From positions 1 to 8,270 of the forward strand of contig JAEYNO010000318.1 in assembly GCA_023412515.1 (NCBI GenBank): DNA of 8,270 nucleotides. Direction: 5' to 3'. Source of the stretch: Actinomycetes bacterium (GTDB taxonomy: Bacteria > Actinomycetota > Actinomycetes > Actinomycetales > Cellulomonadaceae). The notes beneath the pieces were generated by a model, which made no database searches, was not told the origin of the DNA, and worked only from the letters and a program-made list of their open reading frames with translations. Position numbers and translations under genes: made by a program. Below, piece by piece: positions 1 to 7,399 of this stretch (position 1 is its first letter; the number at the start of each line of letters is the position of its first letter).

Positions 1-1
1 G

Positions 2-451
2 CGCACGCGCGCGGTGCGCGCGGTGGCGGACGAGGTCGCGGCGCTGCCGACCACGCCGGCGCGCCAGCGCGTGCACGGCGACCTGCACCTGGGCCAGGCG
101 CTGCGCTCGACGGGTCGCTGGTTCGTCATCGACTTCGAGGGTGAGCCGCTGGCGCCGCTGGCCGCGCGCACGCGTCCGGACCTCGCGCTGCGCGACGTCG
201 CGGGCGTGCTGCGGTCGTTCGACTACGCCGCGGCGGTCGGCGGGCTCGTCGGGGCGCCGGCGGAGGCGTGGACGCGGGACGCGCGCGACGCGCTGCTCGA
301 CGGCTACGGCGTGGGCGCGGAGCCCGCGAGCGCGCTGCTGCTGCGCGCGCTCGAGCTCGACAAGACGCTGTACGAGATGGTCTACGAGGCGCGGAACCGG
401 CCGACGTGGGTGCCGATCCCGCAGGCCGGGCTGGACCGCCTGCTCGGCTGA
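2..451 (+). CDS. mak: Maltokinase, C-terminal part (5' end outside window)
   Basis: This is the 3' end of a kinase of the maltokinase/Pep2 family. The family phosphorylates maltose to maltose-1-phosphate with ATP, which links trehalose (through TreS) to GlgE alpha-glucan synthesis in the actinobacterial cytoplasm. The frame is open from base 2, so the true start lies upstream. The visible protein (about 149 residues) carries the phosphotransferase-fold catalytic loop HGDLHLGQ, then the metal-binding stretch VIDFEGEP, then RTRPDLALRDVAGVLRSFDY, which is the characteristic block of maltokinases. The C-terminal helices (LELDKTLYEMVYEARNRP) also match the family. It ends in TGA 33 bp before the convergent repressor gene. 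Whether it is a standalone kinase or the tail of a TreS-Mak fusion cannot be told from here. No glgB follows it. It is probably unrelated to the sugar-uptake locus to its right. Confidence 0.88.
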   Translation, partial: RTRAVRAVADEVAALPTTPARQRVHGDLHLGQALRSTGRWFVIDFEGEPLAPLAARTRPDLALRDVAGVLRSFDYAAAVGGLVGAPAEAWTRDARDALLDGYGVGAEPASALLLRALELDKTLYEMVYEARNRPTWVPIPQAGLDRLLG

Positions 452-484
452 CGGCGTCGACGGCCCGGCCGGGTCGGACGCGGC

Positions 485-1735
485 TCAGGCCACGCCGGAC
501 CCGGCGGGCACCTCGGTGAGCGCGTCGGCCACGATCCGCATGCCCGCCTGCCGGGGGGCGAGCTCGGCCTGCAGCACGAGCGCGGCGCCGCCGACGGCGG
601 CGGCCTCGGCGGCGTGCGACGAGATCGTGACGCGCACGCCGTGGGTGGCGCGCGCGAAGAACGCGGCGTCGAGGCGTTCCTGGACCACGGGCAGGTAGAG
701 CGACCCGGCGTGGGCGAACGACGACCCGGTGAGCACGACGAGGTCGAGGTCGAGGACGTTCGCGAGGGACTGGGTGGCCGCGGCGACGTAGCGCGCGGAC
801 TCGGCCAGCAGACGCACCGGCTCGTCCTCGCCGCGGGCGGCGGCCCGCGCGAGCGCCGCGAAGTCCTCCGACACGCTGCGGCCCGGCAGCGCGATGCCCG
901 CGTCGAGCGCGCGCGCGACGACGGCGGACGGGCCCGCGAGGGCCTCGAGGCACCCGCGCGCGCCGCACCAGCAGGGCGGCCCGTCGACGTCGAGGCAGAC
1001 GTGCCCGACCTCGCCGGCGTTGGACGAGCGCCCGCGGTAGACGGCGCCGTCGACGATGATCCCGGAGCCGACGCCGGTGCCCATGTACAGCGCGGCGCAG
1101 ACCGCGCCGGTGGGGACGCCGCCGGACCAGTACTCCCCGAGCGCGGCGGCCGTCGCGTCGTTGTCGAGCAGCACGGGCAGGCCGACCGCGTCCTCGATGG
1201 CGGCCGCGAGCGGGAAGTCCGACCAGTGCTGCATGACGGGCGGCGCGATGGTCATGCCGGTCGAGGTCGCGAGCGGTCCGGGCGACACGACGCCGACGCC
1301 GAGCAGCAGGCGCCTGTCGACGCCGATGCGCGCGATCGTGGCGGCGATCTCGGCGGCGATCCGCTCGACGACCACGCGGGGGTCGTCGGCGCCCGTGCCG
1401 GGGCGGCGCCACCGCGCGACGACCTGGCCGCCGAGGTTGGCGACGACGTACGTGATGCCCGCGTGGTCGAGGTGCACGCCGACGGCGTAGCGCGCGGCGG
1501 GGTCGAGCTGCAGCAGCATGCGGGGCTTGCCGCCGGTGGACTCGGCGCGCCCGGCCTCGACGACGAGCCCCTCGTCGAGGAGCCGGCGCACGACCGTCGA
1601 GACGGTGGCGGCGGTGAGCCCGGTGGCGCGCGTGAGCTCGACGCGGCTGATGGTCCCGGCGGCGCGGATGACGTCGAGGATCGCGCTGCGGCTGCTCGTG
1701 TGCGCGGCGCCGCGGGCCGGCGTGCCTGCGTTCAC
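485..1735 (-). CDS. ROK-family transcriptional repressor
   Basis: The 416-residue protein is of normal length for ROK regulators (NagC/XylR/Mlc type). Residues about 16-62 form a winged helix-turn-helix (SAILDVIRAAG, then SRVELTRATGLTAATVS, then the wing). Residues about 83-390 form a sugar-kinase-like ROK domain. Visible motifs are DNDATAAALGE (191-201, with the kinase-type Asp193), the glycine-rich loop YMGTGVGSG (217-225), GEVGH (241-245), and the ROK zinc site made of His245 and the cysteines in CWCGARGC (255-262). In this family a sugar ligand in the ROK domain changes DNA binding. The start is GTG, preceded by GGGAG five bases upstream. The gene is divergent from the importer operon and is the only regulator in the window, so it is the best candidate to control the importer, the GH2 gene and perhaps the GH36 gene. 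Family assignment is firm; the ligand and targets are inferred. Confidence 0.93.
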   Translation of the reverse strand: MNAGTPARGAAHTSSRSAILDVIRAAGTISRVELTRATGLTAATVSTVVRRLLDEGLVVEAGRAESTGGKPRMLLQLDPAARYAVGVHLDHAGITYVVANLGGQVVARWRRPGTGADDPRVVVERIAAEIAATIARIGVDRRLLLGVGVVSPGPLATSTGMTIAPPVMQHWSDFPLAAAIEDAVGLPVLLDNDATAAALGEYWSGGVPTGAVCAALYMGTGVGSGIIVDGAVYRGRSSNAGEVGHVCLDVDGPPCWCGARGCLEALAGPSAVVARALDAGIALPGRSVSEDFAALARAAARGEDEPVRLLAESARYVAAATQSLANVLDLDLVVLTGSSFAHAGSLYLPVVQERLDAAFFARATHGVRVTISSHAAEAAAVGGAALVLQAELAPRQAGMRIVADALTEVPAGSGVA

Positions 1736-1779
1736 GTGGGCTCCCGTCGGGTTGGCGGCCGCCGGCTGGCGACCCGACG

Positions 1780-1785
1780 AGCCTA
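1780..1785 (-). promoter_or_regulatory. Possible -10 element of the ROK gene
   Basis: On the minus strand this reads TAGGCT, which fits the TAnnnT actinobacterial -10 pattern. It lies 45 bp upstream of the GTG start, giving a leader of about 35-40 nt with the GGGAG ribosome site in it. No convincing -35 hexamer is found at 17-18 bp (GAAGCG or CGAAGC). The same hexamer is found upstream of the GH36 gene. Weak, position-based call. Confidence 0.3.
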
Positions 1786-1824
1786 ACGACCGCGACCCAG
1801 GTCGCTTCGGGTCACGACACGCCG

Positions 1825-1853
1825 TTGACTTACTTTGTTCAGTAGCCTAAGAA
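1825..1853 (+). promoter_or_regulatory. Sigma-70-type promoter of the importer operon
   Basis: The -35 box TTGACT (1825-1830) and the -10 box TAAGAA (1848-1853, followed by T) are separated by exactly 17 bp. This AT-richer island stands out in an otherwise GC-dominated sequence. Transcription would begin near 1860 and give a leader of about 72 nt before the ATG at 1932. The same arrangement, with the same spacing, recurs at 7371-7399, which strongly supports the call. Confidence 0.8.
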
Positions 1854-1857
1854 TCTA
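1832..1857 (+). promoter_or_regulatory. Putative ROK operator, copy 1
   Basis: This element fills the promoter spacer and the -10 box. Its core GTTCAG, then TAGCCTAA, then GAAT is shared almost base for base with 7378-7403. Counting from the G before the -35 box, 26 of the first 34 positions are identical between the two copies. Internal dyad symmetry is weak in this copy. Binding here would block RNA polymerase. Assignment to the adjacent ROK protein is inference from proximity and from the element's presence at a second promoter of the locus. Confidence 0.62.
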
Positions 1858-1890
1858 CACGGCGCGCGGCCCGGGGCCGTCACCGCCGCA

Positions 1891-1912
1891 GCCGGGACAC
1901 CGAGGTCCCGGC
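1891..1912 (+). promoter_or_regulatory. Leader hairpin upstream of the binding-protein gene
   Basis: GCCGGGAC (1891-1898) and GTCCCGGC (1905-1912) form a perfect 8-bp stem around the six-base loop ACCGAG. It lies in the predicted leader, between the promoter and the ribosome site GAGGA at 1921-1925, and leaves that site free. It lacks a following T-run, so it is not an obvious terminator. It could stabilise the mRNA 5' end or bind a factor. No known riboswitch fold is recognised. Confidence 0.45.
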
Positions 1913-1931
1913 GCCGACGAGAGGATCGACG

Positions 1932-3254
1932 ATGTTCCTTCACCAGCGACGCGGGCGGCTCGCCGTCGCGTCGACGGCCGTCGCCCTGCTCGCCCTCACG
2001 GCCGCCTGCTCGGGCGGGTCCGAGGGTGAGGAGAACACGACCGGCGAGCCCGGCGGCTCCTTGACGGTGCTCACGTGGCGCACCGACCTCGTCGAGGACG
2101 GCACGTTCGACGACTACGTCGAGCGGTTCACGACGAAGTACCCCGCGGTCACCGACGTCAAGGTCGAGGGCATCACCGACTACGAGGGCGAGGTGAAGAC
2201 GCGCATGAGCACCGACAACTACGGCGACGTCCTCGCCATCCCCGGCTCGGTCGCGCCCGACCAGCTCGGCGACTTCTTCGAGCCGCTTGGCGAGCAGGCG
2301 GAGCTCGCGAAGGAGTACCGCTGGCTCGCCGACAAGTCCTTCGAGGGCACGAGCTACGGCATCCCGGTCGTCGGCAACGTCCAGGGGCTCGTCTACAACA
2401 CCAAGGTCTGGCAGGCCGCCGGCCTCACCGACTTCCCCACCACTCCCGACGAGTTCCTCGAGGACCTCGCCGCGCTCAAGGCGGCCGACCCCGGGATCGA
2501 CCCGCTCTACACCAACTACAAGGACGGCTGGCCGCTCACCGCGTGGGAGTTCTACCGCGGCGGCGTCTCGGGCGACCCGGACTACGTCAACGAGATGGTC
2601 ACGTGGGACGACCCGTGGGCGGACGGCCGCGACCACGAGGTCATCGACGGCCTGCTGTACGACGTCGTCGCGCAGGGACTCACCGAGGCCGACCCGACGA
2701 CGACCAACTGGGAGCAGTCCAAGCAGCTGCTCGGCACCGGGAAGATCGGCGTCATGCTGCTCGGGTCCTGGGCGATCCCCCAGATGCAGCAGGCCGCCGT
2801 CGACGCCGGCGGCTCGGCCGACGACATCGGCTACATGCCCTTCCCCGCGCAGGCCGACGGCACGTTCCACGCCACCGCCGGCGGCGACTACAACCTCGGC
2901 ATCAACGTCGCCTCGAAGAACAAGGTGACCGCGCGCGCGTGGATCGACTGGTTCCACCACGAGTCCGGCTACTCCGAGTCGCAGGTCGGCCTGTCGCCGC
3001 TGATCGACGGCGCCACGCCCGCCGCACTCGCCGACTTCGTCGACCAGGTCGAGCTCGTCGAGATGAACCCCGCGCCGCAGGGCAAGGAGTCGCTGTTCGC
3101 CGACATCGACACGGCGTCGGGCATCGTCACCACGGACCCGAAGTACCGCCAGAAGATCATCGACGACGCCCGCTCCGGCGCCCGCACCAAGCAGCAGGTC
3201 TTCGACGACCTCAACGCCGCGTGGGCCGAGGGTCGCGCCGACGTGGACGCCTGA
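1932..3254 (+). CDS. CUT1 ABC-importer sugar-binding lipoprotein
   Basis: This 440-residue extracellular solute-binding protein (family 1, MalE-like) would capture an oligosaccharide outside the membrane and deliver it to the two permeases encoded next. Residues 1-26 are a lipoprotein signal: basic MFLHQRRGR, a hydrophobic stretch, then ALTAAC with the lipidated Cys26, followed by a Ser/Gly/Glu-rich linker to about residue 42. The lipobox Leu is at -4 rather than -3, slightly off consensus. The mature domain starts with GSLTVLTWR and has the family's hinge pattern (YGIPVVGNVQGLVYNTKVWQ; GTGKIGVMLLGSWA). The ATG is preceded by GAGGA six bases away. The protein type is certain. The substrate, suggested as galactosylated manno-oligosaccharide, is inferred only from the neighbouring glycosidases. 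Confidence 0.93.
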   Translation: MFLHQRRGRLAVASTAVALLALTAACSGGSEGEENTTGEPGGSLTVLTWRTDLVEDGTFDDYVERFTTKYPAVTDVKVEGITDYEGEVKTRMSTDNYGDVLAIPGSVAPDQLGDFFEPLGEQAELAKEYRWLADKSFEGTSYGIPVVGNVQGLVYNTKVWQAAGLTDFPTTPDEFLEDLAALKAADPGIDPLYTNYKDGWPLTAWEFYRGGVSGDPDYVNEMVTWDDPWADGRDHEVIDGLLYDVVAQGLTEADPTTTNWEQSKQLLGTGKIGVMLLGSWAIPQMQQAAVDAGGSADDIGYMPFPAQADGTFHATAGGDYNLGINVASKNKVTARAWIDWFHHESGYSESQVGLSPLIDGATPAALADFVDQVELVEMNPAPQGKESLFADIDTASGIVTTDPKYRQKIIDDARSGARTKQQVFDDLNAAWAEGRADVDA

Positions 3255-3271
3255 CGCGCGGTCGCCGCACC

Positions 3272-4228
3272 ATGACGACCACCACGGCGGGCAGCCCCGG
3301 CCCGGTGGACGCCCCCGCGCCCGCGACCCGCCCCGCCCCCTCGGGCGCGGGTCGCGGCGCGCGCCGGCGTCGCCGCGCGGTGCCGTACCTGTTCCTCCTC
3401 GTCCCCGTCGGGCTGCTGCTCCTGCTCACGTACCTGCCCGTCGCGAACATGTTCTGGTACTCGGTGACGGACTGGGACGGCCTCGCGCGCACGAAGGGGC
3501 TCGTGGGGCTCGACAACTACGTCGAGATCTTCACCGACCCCGACAACGTGCGCGTCTTCTACGTCTCGCTGTACTACTTCCTCGCGTCGTTCGTGCAGAT
3601 GGCGCTCGCGCTGTACTTCGCGACGGTCCTGTCGTTCCGCGTGCGCCTCAAGAACCTGTGGAAGGGGATCCTGTTCTTCCCTTACCTCATCAACGGCGTC
3701 GCGATCGGCCTGATCTTCCTCAACTTCCTCAAGCCCGGGGGCGGCCTCGACACGGTGCTGCTCGCCGCGGGCCTCGACGCGCTGGTCCGGCAGTGGACGG
3801 GTGACCCGGCGGTCGCCAACGTGACGCTCGCCGCGGTGTCCGTGTGGCGCTACACGGGTCTCAACTTCGTGATGTTCCTCGGTGCGATCCAGTCCATCAG
3901 CAGCGACGTCTACGAGGCCGCCGAGATCGACGGCGCGAACCGCTGGCACGAGTTCCGGCACATCATCCTGCCGTCGATCCGCCCGATCGTCGGGCTGTCG
4001 TTCATCCTCGCGATCTCGGGCGCGCTGTCCGTGTTCGAGATCCCGTACGTCATGACCAACGGCGGCAACGGCACCGAGACGTTCGTGATCCGCACGATCT
4101 GGATGGCGTTCAACCGCAACATGGTCGGCCTCGCGTCGGCGATGGCGGTCGTGCTGCTCGTGGTCGTGCTGCTCGTGACGTGGGTCCAGCGTCGCGTCGT
4201 CCCCGAGCAGGAGGTGGACCTCGCATGA
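3272..4228 (+). CDS. CUT1 ABC-importer permease, MalF type
   Basis: This 318-residue inner-membrane permease is one of the two pore subunits of the importer. After a Pro/Ala-rich tail and an arginine cluster (residues 28-35) that should stay cytoplasmic, there are six hydrophobic segments at about 38-58, 99-120, 132-153, 184-206, 240-258 and 285-305. The cytoplasmic loop that contacts the ATPase carries the EAA motif EAAEIDGANRWHEF, with RHIILPSIRP following (215-238). The ATG at 3272 lies 17 bp after the binding-protein stop codon. No clear Shine-Dalgarno sequence precedes it, so translation may be coupled to the upstream gene. A much longer open frame continues upstream on this strand, but it overlaps the binding-protein gene in another frame and is not coding. 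The gene overlaps the next permease by ATGA. Confidence 0.92.
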   Translation: MTTTTAGSPGPVDAPAPATRPAPSGAGRGARRRRRAVPYLFLLVPVGLLLLLTYLPVANMFWYSVTDWDGLARTKGLVGLDNYVEIFTDPDNVRVFYVSLYYFLASFVQMALALYFATVLSFRVRLKNLWKGILFFPYLINGVAIGLIFLNFLKPGGGLDTVLLAAGLDALVRQWTGDPAVANVTLAAVSVWRYTGLNFVMFLGAIQSISSDVYEAAEIDGANRWHEFRHIILPSIRPIVGLSFILAISGALSVFEIPYVMTNGGNGTETFVIRTIWMAFNRNMVGLASAMAVVLLVVVLLVTWVQRRVVPEQEVDLA

Positions 4229-5049
4229 CCCGCGCCCTCACCACCACGGGCAAGTACGTGTCGCTCGTCGTCGCATCCGTCGTCACGCTGCTGCCGCTCG
4301 TGCTCATCCTGTTCGGCTCGTTCAAGACCGGCCAGGAGTTCCTCGCCACCAACCCGTTCACGCCCCCCGAGAGCTGGGGCAACGTCGCGAACTACGCGAC
4401 CGCCTTCACGCGGGGCGGCATGCTGCGGGGGTTCGCCAACACGGTCGTCGTCTTCGTCGCCGCGATCACCGGCACGATCCTCGTCGGCGCGGCGACCGCG
4501 TACGCGCTCGACCGCTTCCGGTTCCGCGGGCGGTCGGCGGTACTCGGCCTGTTCCTGCTCGCGACCCTCGTGCCCGGTGTGACGACCCAGGTCGCGACGT
4601 TCCAGATCGTCAACGGCCTCGGGCTCTACAACTCGCGCTGGGCGCTGATCCTGCTGTTCACGGGCACGGACATCGTCTCGATCTACATCTTCCTGCAGTT
4701 CGTGCGCGCGATCCCTCGGTCGCTCGACGAGGCCGCGACGCTCGACGGCGCGGGGCACCTGCGGATCTTCTTCCGCATCATCCTGCCGAACCTCAAGCCC
4801 GCGATAGCGACGGTCGTCATCATCAAGGGCATCGGCATCTACAACGAGTTCTTCCTGCCGTTCCTCTACCTGCCCGACCCCGACCTGCGGCCCATCTCGA
4901 CCGCGCTGTTCGCGTTCAAGGGCCCGTTCGGCTCGCAGTGGGAGGTGATCTCGGCGGGCGTGGTCATCACGATCGTGCCGATCCTCGTGCTGTTCCTGCT
5001 GCTGCAGCGGTACGTCTACAACGGCTTCACGTCGGGCGCGACCAAGTGA
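4225..5049 (+). CDS. CUT1 ABC-importer permease, MalG type
   Basis: This 274-residue membrane protein is the second pore subunit. It has six hydrophobic stretches at about 12-32, 70-94, 105-122, 138-160, 193-212 and 243-262. The EAA loop EAATLDGAGHLRIFF, with RIILPNLKP (169-192), docks the ATPase. The ATG sits inside the stop of the preceding gene (ATGA, 4225-4228), with GGAGG at 4210-4214 ten bases upstream, which fixes the start and implies coupled translation. It is the last gene of the operon. No nucleotide-binding subunit is encoded here; actinobacterial CUT1 importers often use a shared MsiK-type ATPase encoded elsewhere, and that is the likely case. Confidence 0.93.
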   Translation: MTRALTTTGKYVSLVVASVVTLLPLVLILFGSFKTGQEFLATNPFTPPESWGNVANYATAFTRGGMLRGFANTVVVFVAAITGTILVGAATAYALDRFRFRGRSAVLGLFLLATLVPGVTTQVATFQIVNGLGLYNSRWALILLFTGTDIVSIYIFLQFVRAIPRSLDEAATLDGAGHLRIFFRIILPNLKPAIATVVIIKGIGIYNEFFLPFLYLPDPDLRPISTALFAFKGPFGSQWEVISAGVVITIVPILVLFLLLQRYVYNGFTSGATK

Positions 5050-5073
5050 GCGGCTGACGACGCGACGGGACGA

Positions 5074-5112
5074 CGACGGAGGGCGGCGGGGTCACCCCGC
5101 CGCCCTCCGTCG
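5074..5112. terminator. Bidirectional terminator-like stem between convergent genes
   Basis: An 18-bp perfect inverted repeat (5074-5091 with 5095-5112) encloses a loop of three bases, TCA; opening the two innermost pairs would give a larger loop. It lies 25 bp after the permease stop codon and 23 bp before the GH36 stop codon, so it can end transcripts from both sides. Neither side has a T-run, which is common for actinobacterial terminators. The function is inferred from position and symmetry. Confidence 0.82.
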
Positions 5113-5134
5113 GCACCGACCGTCGCGGCCGTCG

Positions 5135-7315
5135 TCAGTCGACGCGCGTGGCCCGCAGCAGCACGAGCCGCTCGGGCTGCAGGTGCGGCGGCCGGACGCC
5201 GACCTGGCCCAGGACCCGGCCCGTCGTGCGGAGGCCCTCGGGCTCCCACCACGGCACGTGCTGCCACGGCCCGACGACGTCCGCGGGAGCCTGCGGGCGC
5301 ACGTGGTACGTCGCGTCCGGGTCGAGCCCGGGCAGCGTCACGAGCGCGGCGGGCGCCTGCGCCGAGGACGCCACGGTCGCGATCGCGAACAGCGCGTCGG
5401 AGCCGTCCTGCGCGACCACGCCGTGCACGGCGTACGCGGGGTCGACGGGGTCGGCGTGCACGCTCACCCCGGTGTGCAGCAGCTCGCGCACGTCCTTGTA
5501 GAGCGCGACCCACGCCGCGAGCTCGGCGCGCTCGGCGTCGTCGGCCTCCCGCAGGTCCCACTCGATGCCGAGGTGCCCGAACAGCGCCGTCCCCGCCCGG
5601 AACCCGAGCCCCGCGCGTCGCCCCGTGGAGTGCGCGGTGCCGGAGCCGATGTGCGCGCCGATGAGCTCGAGCGGGATGAGCAGGTTGGTCCACGGCTGGA
5701 TCGTGCGGCGCTCGAGCGCGTCGATGCAGTCCGAGGCCCAGACGCGGTCGGTGCGCTCGAGGATCTCGAGGTCGACGCGCGCACCGCCCGACGAGCAGGA
5801 CTCGATCTCGACGCTGGGGTGCCGGGCCTTGAGCTCGTCGATCAGGCGGTACACGGCGAGGGTCTGCCCGTGCACGCCGGGCACGCCGTCGGCGCCGTGG
5901 CCCGCGTCGAGCAGGTCGCGGTTGTGGTCCCACTTGAGGTACGCGATGTCGTACTCGGTGAGCAGCGCGTCCAGGCGCTCGAGGATGTGCGCGAACGCCT
6001 CGGGCCGCCCGAGGTCGAGGACCTGCTGGTGACGCGCGGGGCGGGGCAGCCGGTCCGGCAGCCGCAGCATCCAGTCGGGGTGCGCCCGGGCGAGGTCCGA
6101 GTCCGGGTTGATCATCTCCGGCTCGACCCACAGGCCGAACTGCATGCCCAGGCCCGTGACGTGCGAGACGAGCGGACCGAGGCCGTCGGGCCACACCTCG
6201 TCGGACACGTACCAGTCCCCCAGGCCGCGCGAGTCGTCGCGGCGGTCGCCGAACCAGCCGTCGTCGAGCACGTAGCGCTCGGCGCCGACGGCGGCGGCCG
6301 CGTCCGCGAGCTCGGTGAGCCGCGCGAGGTCGTGGTCGAAGTACACGGCCTCCCACGTGTTGAGCGTGACGGGGCGCGGCGTGCGCGGGTGCTGGGGCCG
6401 CGCACGGAGCCACGCGTGGAAGCGGCTCGCGAGCTCGTCGAGGCCCGCGGCGCCGTAGGACGCGTACAGCCACGGGCTCGTGTACGACTCGCCGGTGCCG
6501 AGTCGGACCTCGCCGGGCAGCAGCAGCTCGCCGCCGCCGAGCAGGCCCGGGTGGTCGTGCGAGCGCTGCGCGAGGCTGCGGTGGTTGCCGGACCACGCGA
6601 CGTGCACGCCCCACACCTCGCCGCGGCGGTGCCCGAGCTCGTCGGTCCCGGCGACCAGCACGTACGGCGTGTCGAAGCCCGTGCGGCCGCGCCGGTTCTC
6701 GCGCAGGCGGGTGCCGTGCGTGAAGGGCGTGCGGATGGGGTGCCGCTCGCGGGCCCAGTGCCCGCCCATGTCGAGCAGCGTCGTGGCGCGCAGCGGCACG
6801 GGCAGCGTCAGCAGGACGCCCTCGAGGTCGTAGGTGCCGTCGGCCGTGTTGGTGACGGTCGCGCGCTGGCGCACGACGCCCTGCGGCGTGAGCTCGAGCA
6901 CGAGCTCGAGCCCCAGCCCGGCCGCGGGGTCGGCGGCCGTCACGGTGACGAGGTCGCCGCCGCCGGCGGTGCGCGCGTGCGTCGCGCGCTCGACGGCGAA
7001 CGCGCTCGACCAGCCGCGGCCGCCGCGCGATCCCGTGAGGCCGGGCACGCCCAGCCAGCCGGTCGACTGCTCGGGGAGCACGGACGGCACGACCTCGCCG
7101 TCGACCGACGACGCCGCGGGCGCCGAGCGCGCCGCGAGCCGCAACGCGTCGAGCGCGGCACCGGGGAGGTCGCCGAGGTCGCCGCCCCAGTGCAGGACGC
7201 GCGGCAACCCGGCCGCGAGGTCGAGGACGAGGCTCACGCCCGCCGCGCGCAGGTGCAGCGCGTCGGTCGTGTCCAGGGTCGTGGGGGACGTCACGTCGTC
7301 GGGACGCAGGGGCAC
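5135..7315 (-). CDS. GH36 alpha-galactosidase
   Basis: This 726-residue enzyme of family GH36 hydrolyses terminal alpha-galactosyl groups from oligosaccharides with retention of configuration. It has the usual length of bacterial tetrameric GH36 enzymes. The N-terminal beta-supersandwich (to about 310) includes WGVHVAWSGNHR (235-246). The catalytic barrel shows YVLDDGWFGDR (348-358), GLWVEPEMINPDSDL (394-408), the nucleophile Asp463 in KWDHNRD, ESCSSGGARVD (505-515), and the acid/base Asp529 in WASDCID. No signal peptide is present, so it should act in the cytoplasm on imported sugar. The GTG start is preceded by GGAGG six bases away, an excellent site. The gene is monocistronic here, convergent with the importer operon and divergent from the GH2 gene. 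Raffinose-type sugars are an alternative substrate to galactomanno-oligosaccharides. Confidence 0.95.
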   Translation of the reverse strand: MPLRPDDVTSPTTLDTTDALHLRAAGVSLVLDLAAGLPRVLHWGGDLGDLPGAALDALRLAARSAPAASSVDGEVVPSVLPEQSTGWLGVPGLTGSRGGRGWSSAFAVERATHARTAGGGDLVTVTAADPAAGLGLELVLELTPQGVVRQRATVTNTADGTYDLEGVLLTLPVPLRATTLLDMGGHWARERHPIRTPFTHGTRLRENRRGRTGFDTPYVLVAGTDELGHRRGEVWGVHVAWSGNHRSLAQRSHDHPGLLGGGELLLPGEVRLGTGESYTSPWLYASYGAAGLDELASRFHAWLRARPQHPRTPRPVTLNTWEAVYFDHDLARLTELADAAAAVGAERYVLDDGWFGDRRDDSRGLGDWYVSDEVWPDGLGPLVSHVTGLGMQFGLWVEPEMINPDSDLARAHPDWMLRLPDRLPRPARHQQVLDLGRPEAFAHILERLDALLTEYDIAYLKWDHNRDLLDAGHGADGVPGVHGQTLAVYRLIDELKARHPSVEIESCSSGGARVDLEILERTDRVWASDCIDALERRTIQPWTNLLIPLELIGAHIGSGTAHSTGRRAGLGFRAGTALFGHLGIEWDLREADDAERAELAAWVALYKDVRELLHTGVSVHADPVDPAYAVHGVVAQDGSDALFAIATVASSAQAPAALVTLPGLDPDATYHVRPQAPADVVGPWQHVPWWEPEGLRTTGRVLGQVGVRPPHLQPERLVLLRATRVD

Positions 7316-7345
7316 CGCTCACCTCCGGGTGGATTCGTGCGCACC

Positions 7346-7351
7346 AGCCTA
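7346..7351 (-). promoter_or_regulatory. Possible -10 element of the GH36 gene
   Basis: On the minus strand this reads TAGGCT, placed so that transcription would start near 7339, about 25 nt before the GTG. The best -35 candidate, GTCAAC (7370-7375, 18-bp spacer), is weak and is the complement of the -35 box of the divergent GH2 promoter. If real, the two promoters share their -35 region back to back. Confidence 0.4.
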
Positions 7352-7370
7352 GGAGGAACTCGGCGAGGCG

Positions 7371-7399
7371 TTGACGGACTAAGTTCAGCAACCTAACAA
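7371..7399 (+). promoter_or_regulatory. Sigma-70-type promoter of the GH2 gene
   Basis: The -35 box TTGACG (7371-7376) and the -10 box TAACAA (7394-7399, followed by T) are 17 bp apart, exactly as at 1825-1853. Transcription would start near 7406, giving a leader of about 82 nt before the ATG at 7488. Confidence 0.8.

Noticed and set aside
62..90. Gln instead of Asn in the phosphotransferase loop HGDLHLGQ of the maltokinase, as a missing key residue.
   Set aside because: To my knowledge this form of the loop is normal for maltokinases, and the rest of the active-site region is intact.
461..473. Small GC palindromes in the 33-bp gap between maltokinase and the ROK gene, as a terminator.
   Set aside because: Only four-pair stems with tiny loops or a loop-free palindrome can form, with no T-run. 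This is not distinguishable from chance in such GC-rich DNA.
2075..3271. Long in-frame extension upstream of the first permease, suggesting a fusion protein.
   Set aside because: The extension is the binding-protein gene read in the wrong frame. The binding protein has a signal, lipobox and full domain in its own frame, and the permease sequence begins normally at ATG 3272.
7351..7376. AGGAGG on the + strand followed by a TTG at 7371, as a small gene start.
   Set aside because: The frame from TTG 7371 hits TAA after three codons, and the region is better explained by the GH2 -35 box and the GH36 promoter.
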